Below are positions 9,900 to 19,016 of a DNA stretch of 64,000 nucleotides, piece after piece (positions within the stretch are counted from its first letter, which is position 1; every line of letters starts with the position of its first letter). The DNA comes from Maribellus maritimus (GTDB lineage Bacteria; Bacteroidota; Bacteroidia; Bacteroidales; Prolixibacteraceae): assembly GCF_022267315.1 (NCBI RefSeq), contig NZ_JAIKLE010000002.1, positions 62,001 through 126,000 of the forward strand, in the 5' to 3' direction. The notes below the pieces were generated by a model, which saw only the letters and a list, made by a program, of their open reading frames with translations, searched no databases and was not told where the DNA came from. The position numbers were made by a program, and so were the translations under genes.

Positions 9900-10021
9900 T
9901 TGGTCTTTTTTACCAGACGTTTTGTGTTTTGAGAAAGTTGCTTTTAATGGAAAATAAACTAAATGAAAGAATACAAATCCCTTTCGTCTTATGCGTGTCA
10001 TTCCGGCAGAGGTAATTTATT

Positions 10022-12823
10022 TTACAAATGATCCCAGTTGATTAACACGTTCCAGAGTAGTGATGAATCGTGATGATTTAAATATCGGTTTAGCGGATTA
10101 AAAGTAAAAAACACAACATTTCCTTTTCCGAGTGGGACATTAAAAATAGCGCCCTGGCCGACAATAGCGTCTTCATTTTTTACCATTCCCGATAAAACAT
10201 ACTTTGGCTCTTTCTCTTTTTTTACCTCAGTTGTATCACTTTTTTCAGTTTTCGTTTTATTCAGTTCTTTTTCTTCCATCTTTTTTTGCCCCAATATTTT
10301 ACCTGTATATTCCACTTCATCTTTTAGCGGTTTTGTTCCGTATTGAAGCACCATTAAATCGCGATCATATTTTTCGGTAGCTAAAAGTTTCCCATTCCCT
10401 TTAAAAAGGTGGAAAATATCCGGGTAACCATATAAAATCGGGCTTTTTGCATTTCGGGCTTTTGCGCTTACAATCGACCCCGGGTGAAACAAGCCACCGG
10501 GTGAAAAGCTGCTCACTTCCTTTCCTATTCCTGCGTCGGCGATAATGGCTGCAGAATTTGCCAGCGGTACCAAAATTCCACCATCTCTTACAAATGTTTT
10601 TAGGTTATTTAGCCCGTCAAGTCCGGGGCCGCCTGTCATATCTTCCGTCGAATCAGGGTATCCGTGTGAAGGGAATTCTGCTGTTTTTGTGTAGGGCATT
10701 GGACCAAACCGGTCGTCCAACCCATTTACAAAATAAGATAAATCACCTCCCTGGTGTGGAATAATAATAACATCGAAACGACTTTTTAATTTCCCATTTT
10801 TTAAGTCATCTTTGTCTATTGAAGTGAAAGGAATCCCTTTTTGTTCCATGGTAAAGCGGACCCAACCTTCAGCCTGTGTATTTGTCCAGCTGTGGAAAAC
10901 GGCAATCTTGGGAAGCTGAATACCTCTCGAATTTTCGCCGGTTATATTTTTTGCAAGAAGATCGATGCCATACTTTTCAGCCCAGTCATTTGCCTGTTTT
11001 GAGGTGAGTCCTTTCAAAATTAAAGAACCGGTCTGTAAAGTATCTGTTCCGGCAATAGTCACAGAATCCAGAATTTCGGATTCAAAATCATTGTATTGAT
11101 TTGCGGCGGCATAAAGACCGGAAAGCACCGGAGCCTGGGCTTTATAATTTATAATAAAATCAGAACCATCACCCGTAACTTTTCCTGAATAAACGATATT
11201 TTTGTTCAACAGCGAAAGTTCATCTGTTGAGTATTTCAATGAATCAGATTTTTGAAGATCCACACCGTACATATAACCTAAAGTCCAGGCAATTGCATCA
11301 TAAGGCGGAAATTTTGCATCGGCACGGTATTTTTGTTCGGTAAGCAAATCATAGGCAAAACGACTGTATGGCTGATCAAGCAGAACTACATATTCTCTTT
11401 TCAAATTGTTTACTTTGTGAACTTCTATTCCCTGTCTGCGGAGCTGATTGACCAAATAGGCAGCCATAACCGGATCGCGCTGTTTCTCAGGAATCACAAA
11501 CATCTTTGTTTCATTGATTTTCGAGAAGTTGGTCCCGTTTACACTTTTTTGATAGAAATTCCGGAGCAGCATGTTTTTATTGTTTGCAGCGTATTGTAGC
11601 GAAGCCAGAACACCGGTTTCGGTGTAGTTGATATTGTTTCGGGCCGACCAGTACAATTTTCCTGTTGATGGATCCGGTCGATACCACTCGCGCGAAGTGA
11701 CCAGATCGCCCGCAAATTTAGCTTTCGAAATATCGCGTAAATAGGTGTTCGCGCCTGCATTTCCGAAAGTTTCAAAAAAACGTCCGACAGAATTATGGTT
11801 ATTGGCCACCCATATTCCGTAGCCCGGCCACCATCCGTCGTAAAAAGCCCATTCAAAAACACCCGGTAATCCCTGGGCTGAAAAAATTGTTAATTCATGA
11901 TTGGCAATGGTTTGCCATTCACCTACTGTGATCGGATCAATATTCTCGTTGTATGGCCCAGTTCCGGTTGAAATGTAAAGTAAAGGAACCGATTCGTGTA
12001 AATCGAGCATTACATTCGGATGCCAATCAAAATAGATTTTAAAAATAGCTTTTGTTATTTCCTGCGAAATCTGTAATCCGTCCCGATTATTATCGTGGTA
12101 AACATATTTACCCCAGTAGGGTGCAACTCTTCTAAAACCATCATCGTATTCCTTTCTGTCTTTGGTATAACGGTAGTACCAGTCCACCTGTTTGTCGCGG
12201 CCATCGGGTTCTGAAACAGGATTTATAAGCACAATACAATTTTCAAGAATATTGCTGTAGTCTTCCGATTTATCTGCTATAAGACGATAGCTCAGTTCCA
12301 TCAGTGCTTCAGGAGAACCCATTTCTCCCGAATGCATGGCGCCATTTAAAAAATAAATGGTTTTTCCTTCTTTTATAAGTTTTTCAGCTGTTTTGCTATC
12401 GGTGTTTCTTGGATCTGCAAGCCTGGCCATTATATCTTTATAACGCTTCAGTTTTTTTATGTTTTTTTCACTTGAAATTGTAATCAGATTTATCGGCCTT
12501 CCTTCCTCACTGGTTGCTATCTGTTCCATCTTTACTTTGGATGACACTTCCGAAAGTTTTCTGAAATATCCGTAGATTTCTTCGGAATGATGCATGACGC
12601 CCGGCGCACCGATGATAGAACCAAAATGATCAAGCGGTGACGGAATCCCTTTTTGTAAAGGCATCTTTGCCAGCATTGGAGGGAGAAAGCGCTCATCTGT
12701 GGTATATTCCTTTATTTTGTTTTCGTAGCTTGTATCGTACGATTGCGCTGATAACACAATTACGCTGCACATAAAAATAAACAAAGGAAGAATTCTGTTG
12801 ACCAGGAAATTGTTGCTTTTCAT
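10022..12823 (-). CDS. Secreted M14-family zinc carboxypeptidase-like protein
   Basis: This 933-residue protein has a signal peptide (about 1-25) and then an M14 metallopeptidase domain. The zinc motif HSGEMGSPE supplies the His-x-x-Glu pair, the NPVSEPDGRDK segment and DWHPNVMLDLHE supply the later histidine region, and FFETFGN may carry the catalytic Glu, which I cannot confirm. The C-terminal part (about 650-930) resembles a glutamine-amidotransferase-like fold, ending with a segment reading GKGNVVFFTFNP. This architecture is common for large Bacteroidota M14 proteins of unknown substrate. A Lys/Glu-rich insertion lies near residues 845-875. It should act in the periplasm or at the surface in peptide or cell-wall peptide turnover. 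Confidence 0.88.
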   Translation of the reverse strand: MKSNNFLVNRILPLFIFMCSVIVLSAQSYDTSYENKIKEYTTDERFLPPMLAKMPLQKGIPSPLDHFGSIIGAPGVMHHSEEIYGYFRKLSEVSSKVKMEQIATSEEGRPINLITISSEKNIKKLKRYKDIMARLADPRNTDSKTAEKLIKEGKTIYFLNGAMHSGEMGSPEALMELSYRLIADKSEDYSNILENCIVLINPVSEPDGRDKQVDWYYRYTKDRKEYDDGFRRVAPYWGKYVYHDNNRDGLQISQEITKAIFKIYFDWHPNVMLDLHESVPLLYISTGTGPYNENIDPITVGEWQTIANHELTIFSAQGLPGVFEWAFYDGWWPGYGIWVANNHNSVGRFFETFGNAGANTYLRDISKAKFAGDLVTSREWYRPDPSTGKLYWSARNNINYTETGVLASLQYAANNKNMLLRNFYQKSVNGTNFSKINETKMFVIPEKQRDPVMAAYLVNQLRRQGIEVHKVNNLKREYVVLLDQPYSRFAYDLLTEQKYRADAKFPPYDAIAWTLGYMYGVDLQKSDSLKYSTDELSLLNKNIVYSGKVTGDGSDFIINYKAQAPVLSGLYAAANQYNDFESEILDSVTIAGTDTLQTGSLILKGLTSKQANDWAEKYGIDLLAKNITGENSRGIQLPKIAVFHSWTNTQAEGWVRFTMEQKGIPFTSIDKDDLKNGKLKSRFDVIIIPHQGGDLSYFVNGLDDRFGPMPYTKTAEFPSHGYPDSTEDMTGGPGLDGLNNLKTFVRDGGILVPLANSAAIIADAGIGKEVSSFSPGGLFHPGSIVSAKARNAKSPILYGYPDIFHLFKGNGKLLATEKYDRDLMVLQYGTKPLKDEVEYTGKILGQKKMEEKELNKTKTEKSDTTEVKKEKEPKYVLSGMVKNEDAIVGQGAIFNVPLGKGNVVFFTFNPLNRYLNHHDSSLLWNVLINWDHL

Positions 12824-12912
12824 AAGTTGAATTTTATACCGATATAAACTTTAAATATAGAAAGATGTTTACTTATCAATTAAAATTATCATAATAAAAA
12901 TGAAGTAGTTGC

Positions 12913-13365
12913 CTATTTTGCCGGAAGCATATTTCTTATTGCAGTAATTTTCCAGGTGTTATTCTCAAAAACAACAATAAACGTACTCCACATTTTTCGT
13001 TTTGTGCCGTCAGTATTCCTGATTTCATAACGGGTATCAACGATGGCGCTCTCTGAGTTTAAAAATCGTATTTTGTCAATTGCAACCGTTCTTTCTCCGG
13101 GATTGCCGCCCGAACTTTGCATCATCCCTTTTGTTGCCATGTCAACACCAATTCTCCATTCTCCTGATGATACCAGTTGATCTACATCTGCGGTCAGAAT
13201 ACTTTGTAGTAAACTCGTGTCTTTGTTTTCTCTTGAATAGGTGTATTTTTGAATTAAGGCATTAATTGTTGTTACATGTTCTTTATCGTTTTTTTGGGCA
13301 TTTTGAGCGGTACCTAAAACTATACATGTGAGTGTAAAAAGGATAAAAAGCGTAGATTTTTTCAT
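12913..13365 (-). CDS. Secreted SnoaL/NTF2-like protein
   Basis: This 150-residue protein has a signal peptide (about 1-20, ending LGTAQ). The rest follows the SnoaL/DUF4440 (NTF2-like cone) pattern: an initial helix that ends in an aspartate-containing turn, a central strand with VDTRYEIRN, and a terminal WSTFIVVFENNTWKITAIRN pair of strands. Such domains bind small ligands or act as hydrolases or isomerases, and the sequence does not reveal which. It starts 16 bases after the DUF3500 gene ends, so the two are probably one transcript. Location is periplasmic or extracellular. Confidence 0.75.
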   Translation of the reverse strand: MKKSTLFILFTLTCIVLGTAQNAQKNDKEHVTTINALIQKYTYSRENKDTSLLQSILTADVDQLVSSGEWRIGVDMATKGMMQSSGGNPGERTVAIDKIRFLNSESAIVDTRYEIRNTDGTKRKMWSTFIVVFENNTWKITAIRNMLPAK

Positions 13366-13381
13366 TGCTGCCAGTTTTGTT

Positions 13382-14380
13382 TTAATGATGATGAGAATGT
13401 TGGTAATGTTCCCTGATTAGATTACGGCCGAAATCTCCGTCAAAATCCCGCCACACCGAATGAATATGGTTGGCGTTATTTTGTGTATTGTCAAACTCAA
13501 TTAAAAATGTTTTTCCCTGAACGCGGTAATAATGAGGTTTACCGGACTGTGTTCCTCCGGCCCAGCCAAACCTGATTTCCCCCAGCTCTTCACTTTGTAT
13601 CTTTTGCATTCGTTCCTTTGCCAGTTCTTCCGGAAGGATTGCCAGGTATTCGTTTATTAAATTCAAAAGCAATTCCTGGTTGGTTTTTTTTAGCTCTTTT
13701 AGTTTAATTCCAACCGGGTTTAGGGGCTCCACTTCTGCGTCATTGCGGGTAACAATATCATAAGGCGGATGCTCACTAAATATTGCTTTCTGTTTTTCCT
13801 GAATGGAGTTTATTAATTGTAATCCCAAATCTTCTTCCAAAAAAAGTGTCCGTGTTCCTTTTCGTTTTCCTCTTTTTACAGTAGCTGGATTAGCACCCAT
13901 AAACCGAGGTGCAATTTCTGTTTTTCCATTTATAACCGCAAAATTTAACGAAAGATGGTGCCCCTGAAAATACCAGGACCACAAACTGTCCTTTTCCGGA
14001 TTTCCGTAAAATGCGATATAATATTTTTCCGGATCGCGGGTATGCGAGTTCCCTGAAATTTCAGCAAGCACATCCTCAAGGCTAATGATTTGTTTTGTTT
14101 TGGAATAACCGGTTTCGCTGAGAGAAGAGTGAAGGAATTCAAAAAATAATTGTTTCTGGTCCCGATTTAATTCTCCCAGTGAAATTCCTGCCCGCGGAAA
14201 CATCGTCGCGGGAAAATAGTGCCATTCACTTTTTGAATCATCATTGAAAGCGTGCAGTAGTTTATCTTTCTGTTCACCGGTTAAAGAATTCAGAAAGGAT
14301 AAAGCTGGTTCTGAACAATTCGTTTTGAAAGCAGACATGAGAATGAATAAAATGATAAATAATATAAATTTTGTTTTCAC
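13382..14380 (-). CDS. Secreted DUF3500-family protein
   Basis: This 332-residue protein belongs to the DUF3500 family, judged from the conserved C-terminal segment HIHSVWRDFDGDFGRN and the upstream block GKPHYYRVQGKTFLIEFDNTQ. The start is a GTG at 14380, which gives a good signal peptide (KTKFILFIILFILMSAF); no ATG upstream does so. The protein ends in a histidine-rich tail (REHYQHSHHH). DUF3500 members are secreted and functionally uncharacterised; many sit near oxidoreductases or transporters. It is the first gene of a probable two-gene operon with the SnoaL-like gene and is divergent from marR. Confidence 0.85.
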   Translation of the reverse strand: MKTKFILFIILFILMSAFKTNCSEPALSFLNSLTGEQKDKLLHAFNDDSKSEWHYFPATMFPRAGISLGELNRDQKQLFFEFLHSSLSETGYSKTKQIISLEDVLAEISGNSHTRDPEKYYIAFYGNPEKDSLWSWYFQGHHLSLNFAVINGKTEIAPRFMGANPATVKRGKRKGTRTLFLEEDLGLQLINSIQEKQKAIFSEHPPYDIVTRNDAEVEPLNPVGIKLKELKKTNQELLLNLINEYLAILPEELAKERMQKIQSEELGEIRFGWAGGTQSGKPHYYRVQGKTFLIEFDNTQNNANHIHSVWRDFDGDFGRNLIREHYQHSHHH

Positions 14381-14521
14381 TTCTTATGTGTTTTACTTCT
14401 TTGTCAGACGGTGCAATGTTTTTAAAACAAAGCAGTTGCCCTTATGTTTAGAATGGCGTTTTGTTTCGAAACTTTACTATGCGGATAAACATTTTGTTAA
14501 AACTTATGTTTGGATAAAATG

Positions 14522-14547
14522 AAATTAGTTTGAATTCAAACTAATTT
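14522..14547. promoter_or_regulatory. 26-bp perfect palindrome, probable MarR operator
   Basis: The 13-base half AAATTAGTTTGAA is followed directly by its exact reverse complement, centred between 14534 and 14535. It contains the TTTG (14529-14532) that would act as -33 element for marR and ends three bases before the -7 box. A protein bound here would block transcription, which is the usual autoregulatory arrangement of MarR repressors. Confidence 0.75.
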
Positions 14548-14549
14548 GG

Positions 14550-14557
14550 TAATTTTG
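14550..14557 (+). promoter_or_regulatory. Promoter -7 box for marR-MATE operon
   Basis: TAATTTTG matches the Bacteroidota -7 consensus TAnnTTTG exactly, and a TTTG -33 element lies 17 bases upstream inside the palindrome. The marR ATG is only four bases after the box, so the transcript would be nearly leaderless. Confidence 0.6.
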
Positions 14558-14561
14558 CCAC

Positions 14562-15038
14562 ATGTTTGGTTCTGAAGAAGAAAATAGCAGGAGGTCGGTC
14601 GGCAAGCATATCGGATTTTTGTCGAGGGCTGCGCATCGATACCTGAAACATAGTTTTAAAGATTATTCTATCGGGCATGCACAAGTACTGACCCTGCATT
14701 TTATTAGCAGAAATAACGGGCTAAACCAGAATGAATTGGGGCATTATTTAAATCTTGACAAATCTTCAGTAACCTCACAACTAAATATTCTGGAGAAGAA
14801 TGGTTATGTTATCCGAAAGCCCGATAAGAATGATTTCAGAGGACGAAGAATATTTATTACAGAAAAGACCAAAGCACTGCAACCTGAACTTTATGAACGT
14901 TTTTCTGAATGGAGCAAAATTTTGCTTGATGGATTTACAAAGGAGGAGATTGAATCCATCTATTCCTTTTTAGGAAAAATGATTACTAACGCAAATAAAG
15001 CATTTGGGGAGTTTAACACCAATGAGAAGGAGAAGTAA
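14562..15038 (+). CDS. MarR-family transcriptional regulator
   Basis: This 158-residue protein has the MarR winged-helix layout: an N-terminal helix (KHIGFLSRAAHRYLKHSF), a recognition region (NQNELGHYLNLDKSSVTSQLNILEKNGYV, about 52-82), a wing with RKPDKNDFRGRRIFIT, and C-terminal dimerisation helices. Such dimers repress transporters and release DNA on binding small aromatic or oxidant ligands. The stop overlaps the MATE exporter gene, so the exporter is the obvious target along with its own promoter, which carries a 26-bp palindrome. The only ATG is at 14562; a strong AGGAGG at 14590-14595 lies inside the gene with no sensible start after it and is judged coincidental. Confidence 0.93.
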   Translation: MFGSEEENSRRSVGKHIGFLSRAAHRYLKHSFKDYSIGHAQVLTLHFISRNNGLNQNELGHYLNLDKSSVTSQLNILEKNGYVIRKPDKNDFRGRRIFITEKTKALQPELYERFSEWSKILLDGFTKEEIESIYSFLGKMITNANKAFGEFNTNEKEK

Positions 15039-16383
15039 AAATCTTACTGAAGGCAATATAAAAAAGCAACTTTACACACTTACCTGGCCCATGTTATTTG
15101 GAATGACGGGGATGGTGATATTTAATTTGGTTGATACTTATTTTGTAGGGAGACTCGGCGTGAATCAGCTAGCTGCGATGAGTTTTAGTTTCCCTATTGT
15201 AATGTTTGTAAACAGTTTATCGCAGGGCATTGGAATTGGGACAAGTTCATTGGTGTCGCGAAATATTATCAGCGAAAGCCGCGGGAATGTGAGACGTATG
15301 GCCAGTCGCGCTGTATTGTTAGGTGTAATTGTTGTGGCTGTTTTTGTTACTATCGGGTTAAATACCATGCGGCCGGTTTTTAGTTCGTTGGGAGCAGGTG
15401 ATGCCATTCTCGATTATGTAATAGACTATATGGGCGTGTGGTATTTTGGTGTTCCTTTTGTTGTTATTCCGATGATCGGAAATAACATTGTAAGGGCAAC
15501 CGGGGATACCTTTCTGCCGGGAATGTTAATGGTTTCGTCGGCTGTTGTAAATATTATTCTTGATCCAATGCTTATTTTTGGCTTTGGTCCCATTCCGGCT
15601 ATGGGAATAAAAGGGGCGGCGCTGGCAACTGTTATTGGAAGAAGCGTTGGATTGGTTTTTATTTTGTTTGTTCTTATTCGCAGAGAGAACCTTCTTACCG
15701 TTAGGTTTGGAAGAATAAAAGAGATATTGGAGACCTGGAAAAATGTTTTGTATATCGCAGGGCCGGCTGCTATAGGAATGCTGATTACGCCTGTTTCAAT
15801 TGGTTTTATTACCAAGATAATTGCCGGATTTGGGAAAGAAGCAGTGGCTGCATTTGGTGTAGCATCACGTGTTGAAATGTTTGCTTTGATGGTAATTGTT
15901 TCGTTGGGTTCAGTTCTTATTATTTTTATCGGACAAAATATCAGTAAAAATCAATTTGCACGAATTTTCCATTCTCTTAATTATTCTATGAAGTTTTCAA
16001 TGCTTTGGGGAATGTTGGTATTTGTATTGTTTATTGTTTTAGGAAAACCAATTGCATCCGTATTTACTGATGACCCGATGGTGATTGATATTGCGAGAAA
16101 ATACTTCTACATTGTCGGTTCCAGTTACGGATTTCAGGGTTTACTTATGTTGAGTGCGAGTAGTTTTAACGGGATAAATAAACCTTATCCGTCGGCTATT
16201 TTTTCCATAGTAAGAATGGTTGTATTGTACGCTCCGCTGGCTTGGGTGGGCGCAAAAATTATAGGAATATCGGGTGTTTTCTGGGCCGGTTTTATTGCTA
16301 ATATCGTTGTAGGAGTTCTGTCATTTCGCTATTTGCACAAAACGGTTCATAAATTGAAATTTGCAACTAAAGCTAGAGAATAA
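15022..16383 (+). CDS. MATE-family efflux transporter
   Basis: This 453-residue protein is a MATE (NorM/DinF-type) antiporter with about twelve transmembrane helices in two six-helix halves; motifs such as NLVDTYFVGRLG in helix 1 and GIGTSSLVSR in helix 2 are typical. It uses an H+ or Na+ gradient to expel cationic drugs or metabolites. I use the ATG at 15022, which lies 17 bases inside marR; a TTG at 15004 would add six residues. The overlap and shared promoter indicate MarR control. The substrate cannot be deduced. Confidence 0.93.
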   Translation: MRRRSKNLTEGNIKKQLYTLTWPMLFGMTGMVIFNLVDTYFVGRLGVNQLAAMSFSFPIVMFVNSLSQGIGIGTSSLVSRNIISESRGNVRRMASRAVLLGVIVVAVFVTIGLNTMRPVFSSLGAGDAILDYVIDYMGVWYFGVPFVVIPMIGNNIVRATGDTFLPGMLMVSSAVVNIILDPMLIFGFGPIPAMGIKGAALATVIGRSVGLVFILFVLIRRENLLTVRFGRIKEILETWKNVLYIAGPAAIGMLITPVSIGFITKIIAGFGKEAVAAFGVASRVEMFALMVIVSLGSVLIIFIGQNISKNQFARIFHSLNYSMKFSMLWGMLVFVLFIVLGKPIASVFTDDPMVIDIARKYFYIVGSSYGFQGLLMLSASSFNGINKPYPSAIFSIVRMVVLYAPLAWVGAKIIGISGVFWAGFIANIVVGVLSFRYLHKTVHKLKFATKARE

Positions 16384-16501
16384 TAGGATAGTCTTATATT
16401 TTTCTAAAGACTTGCGCATATCCCGGGCAGCCCGGTTTCCGGCAGTGGATTTGAAGCAATTTTTTTGAGAAGAAGCAGATAATACTACTTCCGTAATGTT
16501 T

Positions 16502-18550
16502 TTACTTTTTGTTTTTATAATGATCAAACCAACTTAGAATAGAGGCAACTTTATAAACCAAACCACTCGGTTTACTTGTTATTCCGTGATAAGCTCCCGG
16601 AATGCGCACCAAAGCTGTTTCTACTTCTTCAAGTTTAAGGGCAGTATAAAATTGTTCAGCTTCCCCGATTGGTGTTCGGAGGTCGTTTTCACCGGTTAAT
16701 AACATGGTAGGAGTTTTTACATTTGGCACAAGCGAAAGCGGAGACCTTCTAAAATATTCGTCAGGAACGTCCCAGGGTTTTCCTCCAAACATGTAGTCAG
16801 TTGCCCAAATAGGAATATCGGAATACAGTGCTTCACTAACCCAATTGATTACTGGTTTTGCTGAAACGGCAGCTTTAAACCGATCGGTTTTTCCAACAAT
16901 CCAGGCCGTTAAGATTCCACCGCCACTTCCGCCGGTAACAAAAAGATTGTTTTTATCAATAAACCCTTTTTCGATAACAGCATCCACTCCCGACATTAAA
17001 TCATCATAATCGTGATTGGGGTAATCGTGGTGAATGGCATTTCCAAATTCTTGTCCATAGCCGGTACTTCCCCTCGGATTGGAATAAAGTACCACATAAC
17101 CGGCAGCAGCAAATAACTGTATCTCGGCAGCGAATGATGTTCCATACATTGCAAAGGGACCACCGTGTATTTCCAGAATCAACGGATACTTTTTTGAGGG
17201 GTCAAAATCGGGGGGTGTTACAATCCATCCTTGTATTTTTTTGTTGTCGAAAGAAGAATTCCACCATATTTCTTCTACGTTTCCAACTTTGCGAAACGAG
17301 AAAAGATCGTCATTTAATTTTGTAAGACGACTTTTCTTTCCATCTTTCCACATTCCCAAATCAGCCGGATGTTCTGTTGAGCCAATGGTAAATGCAAAGC
17401 TGTTATTTTTCGATACACTGTATGAACCGGCGTTGTACGGACGACCAAGAGAAAGCCCTCCCATTCCGTTCACAAGTGTTTCTGTTTTACTGTTTGTCAA
17501 ATCAACAAAACCAATTTTGTCGTCTCCCTTGTCGGCATATTGAAAATAAATTCCTTTGCCATCATTTTTCCAGTGGATATTGCTGATATCGCGATCCAGC
17601 TTGGGAGCCAACAATTTCGAACCGGAACCGTCAGCTTTCATTACATAGAGATTGGTTACCTGGTAACCCTGAAATGAATCATCAAAACCAAGATAAGCAA
17701 TCTGTTTGCCATCCGGTGAAACAGAAGGCGCATCATCCGGCCCAAATCGACTGGTCAGTGCAACTATTTCTCCGGTTTCGAGATGAAGCTGATATATTTC
17801 TGTATTCAAAGGTTCCAGCTCATGGTTTTTATGCAGATTGGCCGAGAAATAAATTTGCTTCGAATCTGCCGACCAAACCGGACTCGAATGGTTGTGTGCC
17901 GAAAAAGTCCACTGACGTGCAGTTCCACCGTCCATGGTAATGGTGAAAATTTGTTTTTTTCCACTTTTTAAATAGCCTCTTCCATCGGCTCTGTAATTTA
18001 TATCATCGATATAAACCGGCGGTTCGTTCCATTTTGCTCCCTCTGGCTTAGACGGAATATTTAATAAGTTATCTTTTTTTGCAGGTACAAATTTTGTAAA
18101 AGCCAGTTGCCAGTCGTCGGGCGACCAGTTAATTTCTCCGGGTGCGTATTTTGTATTCGTCAATGCAACAATTTCCCTGGTATCCAAATACATCACATAA
18201 AGCTTTACTTTTTTGTCCTGTTGGTTGGAAAGAAAAGCGATTTTACTTCCGTCGTGCGACCATTTGGGAGCGTAATCCGATTGGTTCCCCTGTGTCAGCG
18301 GTCTGTTATTGCTTCCGTCTCTATTGATAATCCAGAGGTTTGAGTGGTATTGATCCGTCATGATATCCATAAAATTACGGACATAGATAATTTTGTTACC
18401 GTCAGGCGATATTTGTGGATCGCTGATAAATTCCATATCAAAAACATCCGTAATTTTAAGGTTACTGCTTAACGGAGACTCTGATTGGGAAAACACACTG
18501 GATGAGACAAGGGTAAAAATAACAAGGAGAGGAAGCGCAATTTTTTTCAT
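16502..18550 (-). CDS. S9-family secreted prolyl oligopeptidase-like peptidase
   Basis: From the ATG at 18550 this is a 682-residue secreted serine peptidase (signal about 1-21); an upstream ATG at 18592 would put 14 residues before the signal. The N-terminal two thirds form a TolB/WD40-like propeller with repeated SPDGxxIxY blades (about 45-400). The C-terminal alpha/beta hydrolase has Ser542 in GGSGGG, Asp623 in GENDLRTP and His655 in YHGI, a complete catalytic triad. The family comprises acylaminoacyl- and dipeptidyl-peptidases that cut short peptides entering the propeller. It is convergent with the MATE gene and probably transcribed alone. Confidence 0.93.
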   Translation of the reverse strand: MKKIALPLLVIFTLVSSSVFSQSESPLSSNLKITDVFDMEFISDPQISPDGNKIIYVRNFMDIMTDQYHSNLWIINRDGSNNRPLTQGNQSDYAPKWSHDGSKIAFLSNQQDKKVKLYVMYLDTREIVALTNTKYAPGEINWSPDDWQLAFTKFVPAKKDNLLNIPSKPEGAKWNEPPVYIDDINYRADGRGYLKSGKKQIFTITMDGGTARQWTFSAHNHSSPVWSADSKQIYFSANLHKNHELEPLNTEIYQLHLETGEIVALTSRFGPDDAPSVSPDGKQIAYLGFDDSFQGYQVTNLYVMKADGSGSKLLAPKLDRDISNIHWKNDGKGIYFQYADKGDDKIGFVDLTNSKTETLVNGMGGLSLGRPYNAGSYSVSKNNSFAFTIGSTEHPADLGMWKDGKKSRLTKLNDDLFSFRKVGNVEEIWWNSSFDNKKIQGWIVTPPDFDPSKKYPLILEIHGGPFAMYGTSFAAEIQLFAAAGYVVLYSNPRGSTGYGQEFGNAIHHDYPNHDYDDLMSGVDAVIEKGFIDKNNLFVTGGSGGGILTAWIVGKTDRFKAAVSAKPVINWVSEALYSDIPIWATDYMFGGKPWDVPDEYFRRSPLSLVPNVKTPTMLLTGENDLRTPIGEAEQFYTALKLEEVETALVRIPGAYHGITSKPSGLVYKVASILSWFDHYKNKK

Positions 18551-18646
18551 AAGGAATATTGTTGCAGTTATTAAATTTACAATATAACACACAACATGTT
18601 AAATTGCTCAAATTAGCTCAATAATTAAATTCCCGGGAAGAATTTT

Positions 18647-19015
18647 TCAAATTACTTTTCTTCCAAATGGTGTTAATGCGAGTGATGCCATTTTAAAATG
18701 TTGTTTGGCCCAAGGAATTCCGATAATGGTTATTCCTAACAGTATCCCAAAAAAGAAGTGGGTGAGGGTAATCCAGATTCCACCTATGAAAAGCCAAAGA
18801 ACATTCATAATGGTTGAAAGGCAACCGGGGGCGTAATCCATATATTCAATCTTTTGTCCGAAGGGCCACAATGCCAGAATACCCAGCTTAAATGATTGTA
18901 ATCCAAAAGGAATTCCAATAATGGTAATACAAAGCAACAAACCTGCTACAATGTATTCAATAAAAATGGCAAAACCGCCAAAAATCAGCCAGATAAGGTT
19001 TCCAAGAATTTTCAT
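18647..19015 (-). CDS. YccF-family membrane protein
   Basis: This 122-residue integral membrane protein is made of two similar halves, each with a glycine-rich hydrophobic segment ending in ITIIGIPFGLQSFKLGILALWPFG or ITIIGIPWAKQHFKMASLALTPFG, the duplicated YccF domain. YccF proteins are inner-membrane proteins of unknown function. It begins one base after the PD40 gene stops, so it is translationally coupled to it as the last gene of a three-gene cluster. Confidence 0.9.
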   Translation of the reverse strand: MKILGNLIWLIFGGFAIFIEYIVAGLLLCITIIGIPFGLQSFKLGILALWPFGQKIEYMDYAPGCLSTIMNVLWLFIGGIWITLTHFFFGILLGITIIGIPWAKQHFKMASLALTPFGRKVI

Positions 19016-19016
19016 T

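Noticed and set aside
14590-14595. AGGAGG as ribosome binding site for a shorter MarR
   Set aside because: No ATG or GTG start follows at a usable distance and the shorter protein would lose the first conserved helix.
16421-16433. CCGGGC/GCCCGG as terminator between MATE and S9 genes
   Set aside because: The loop would be only one to three bases and no T-run follows; too weak to call.
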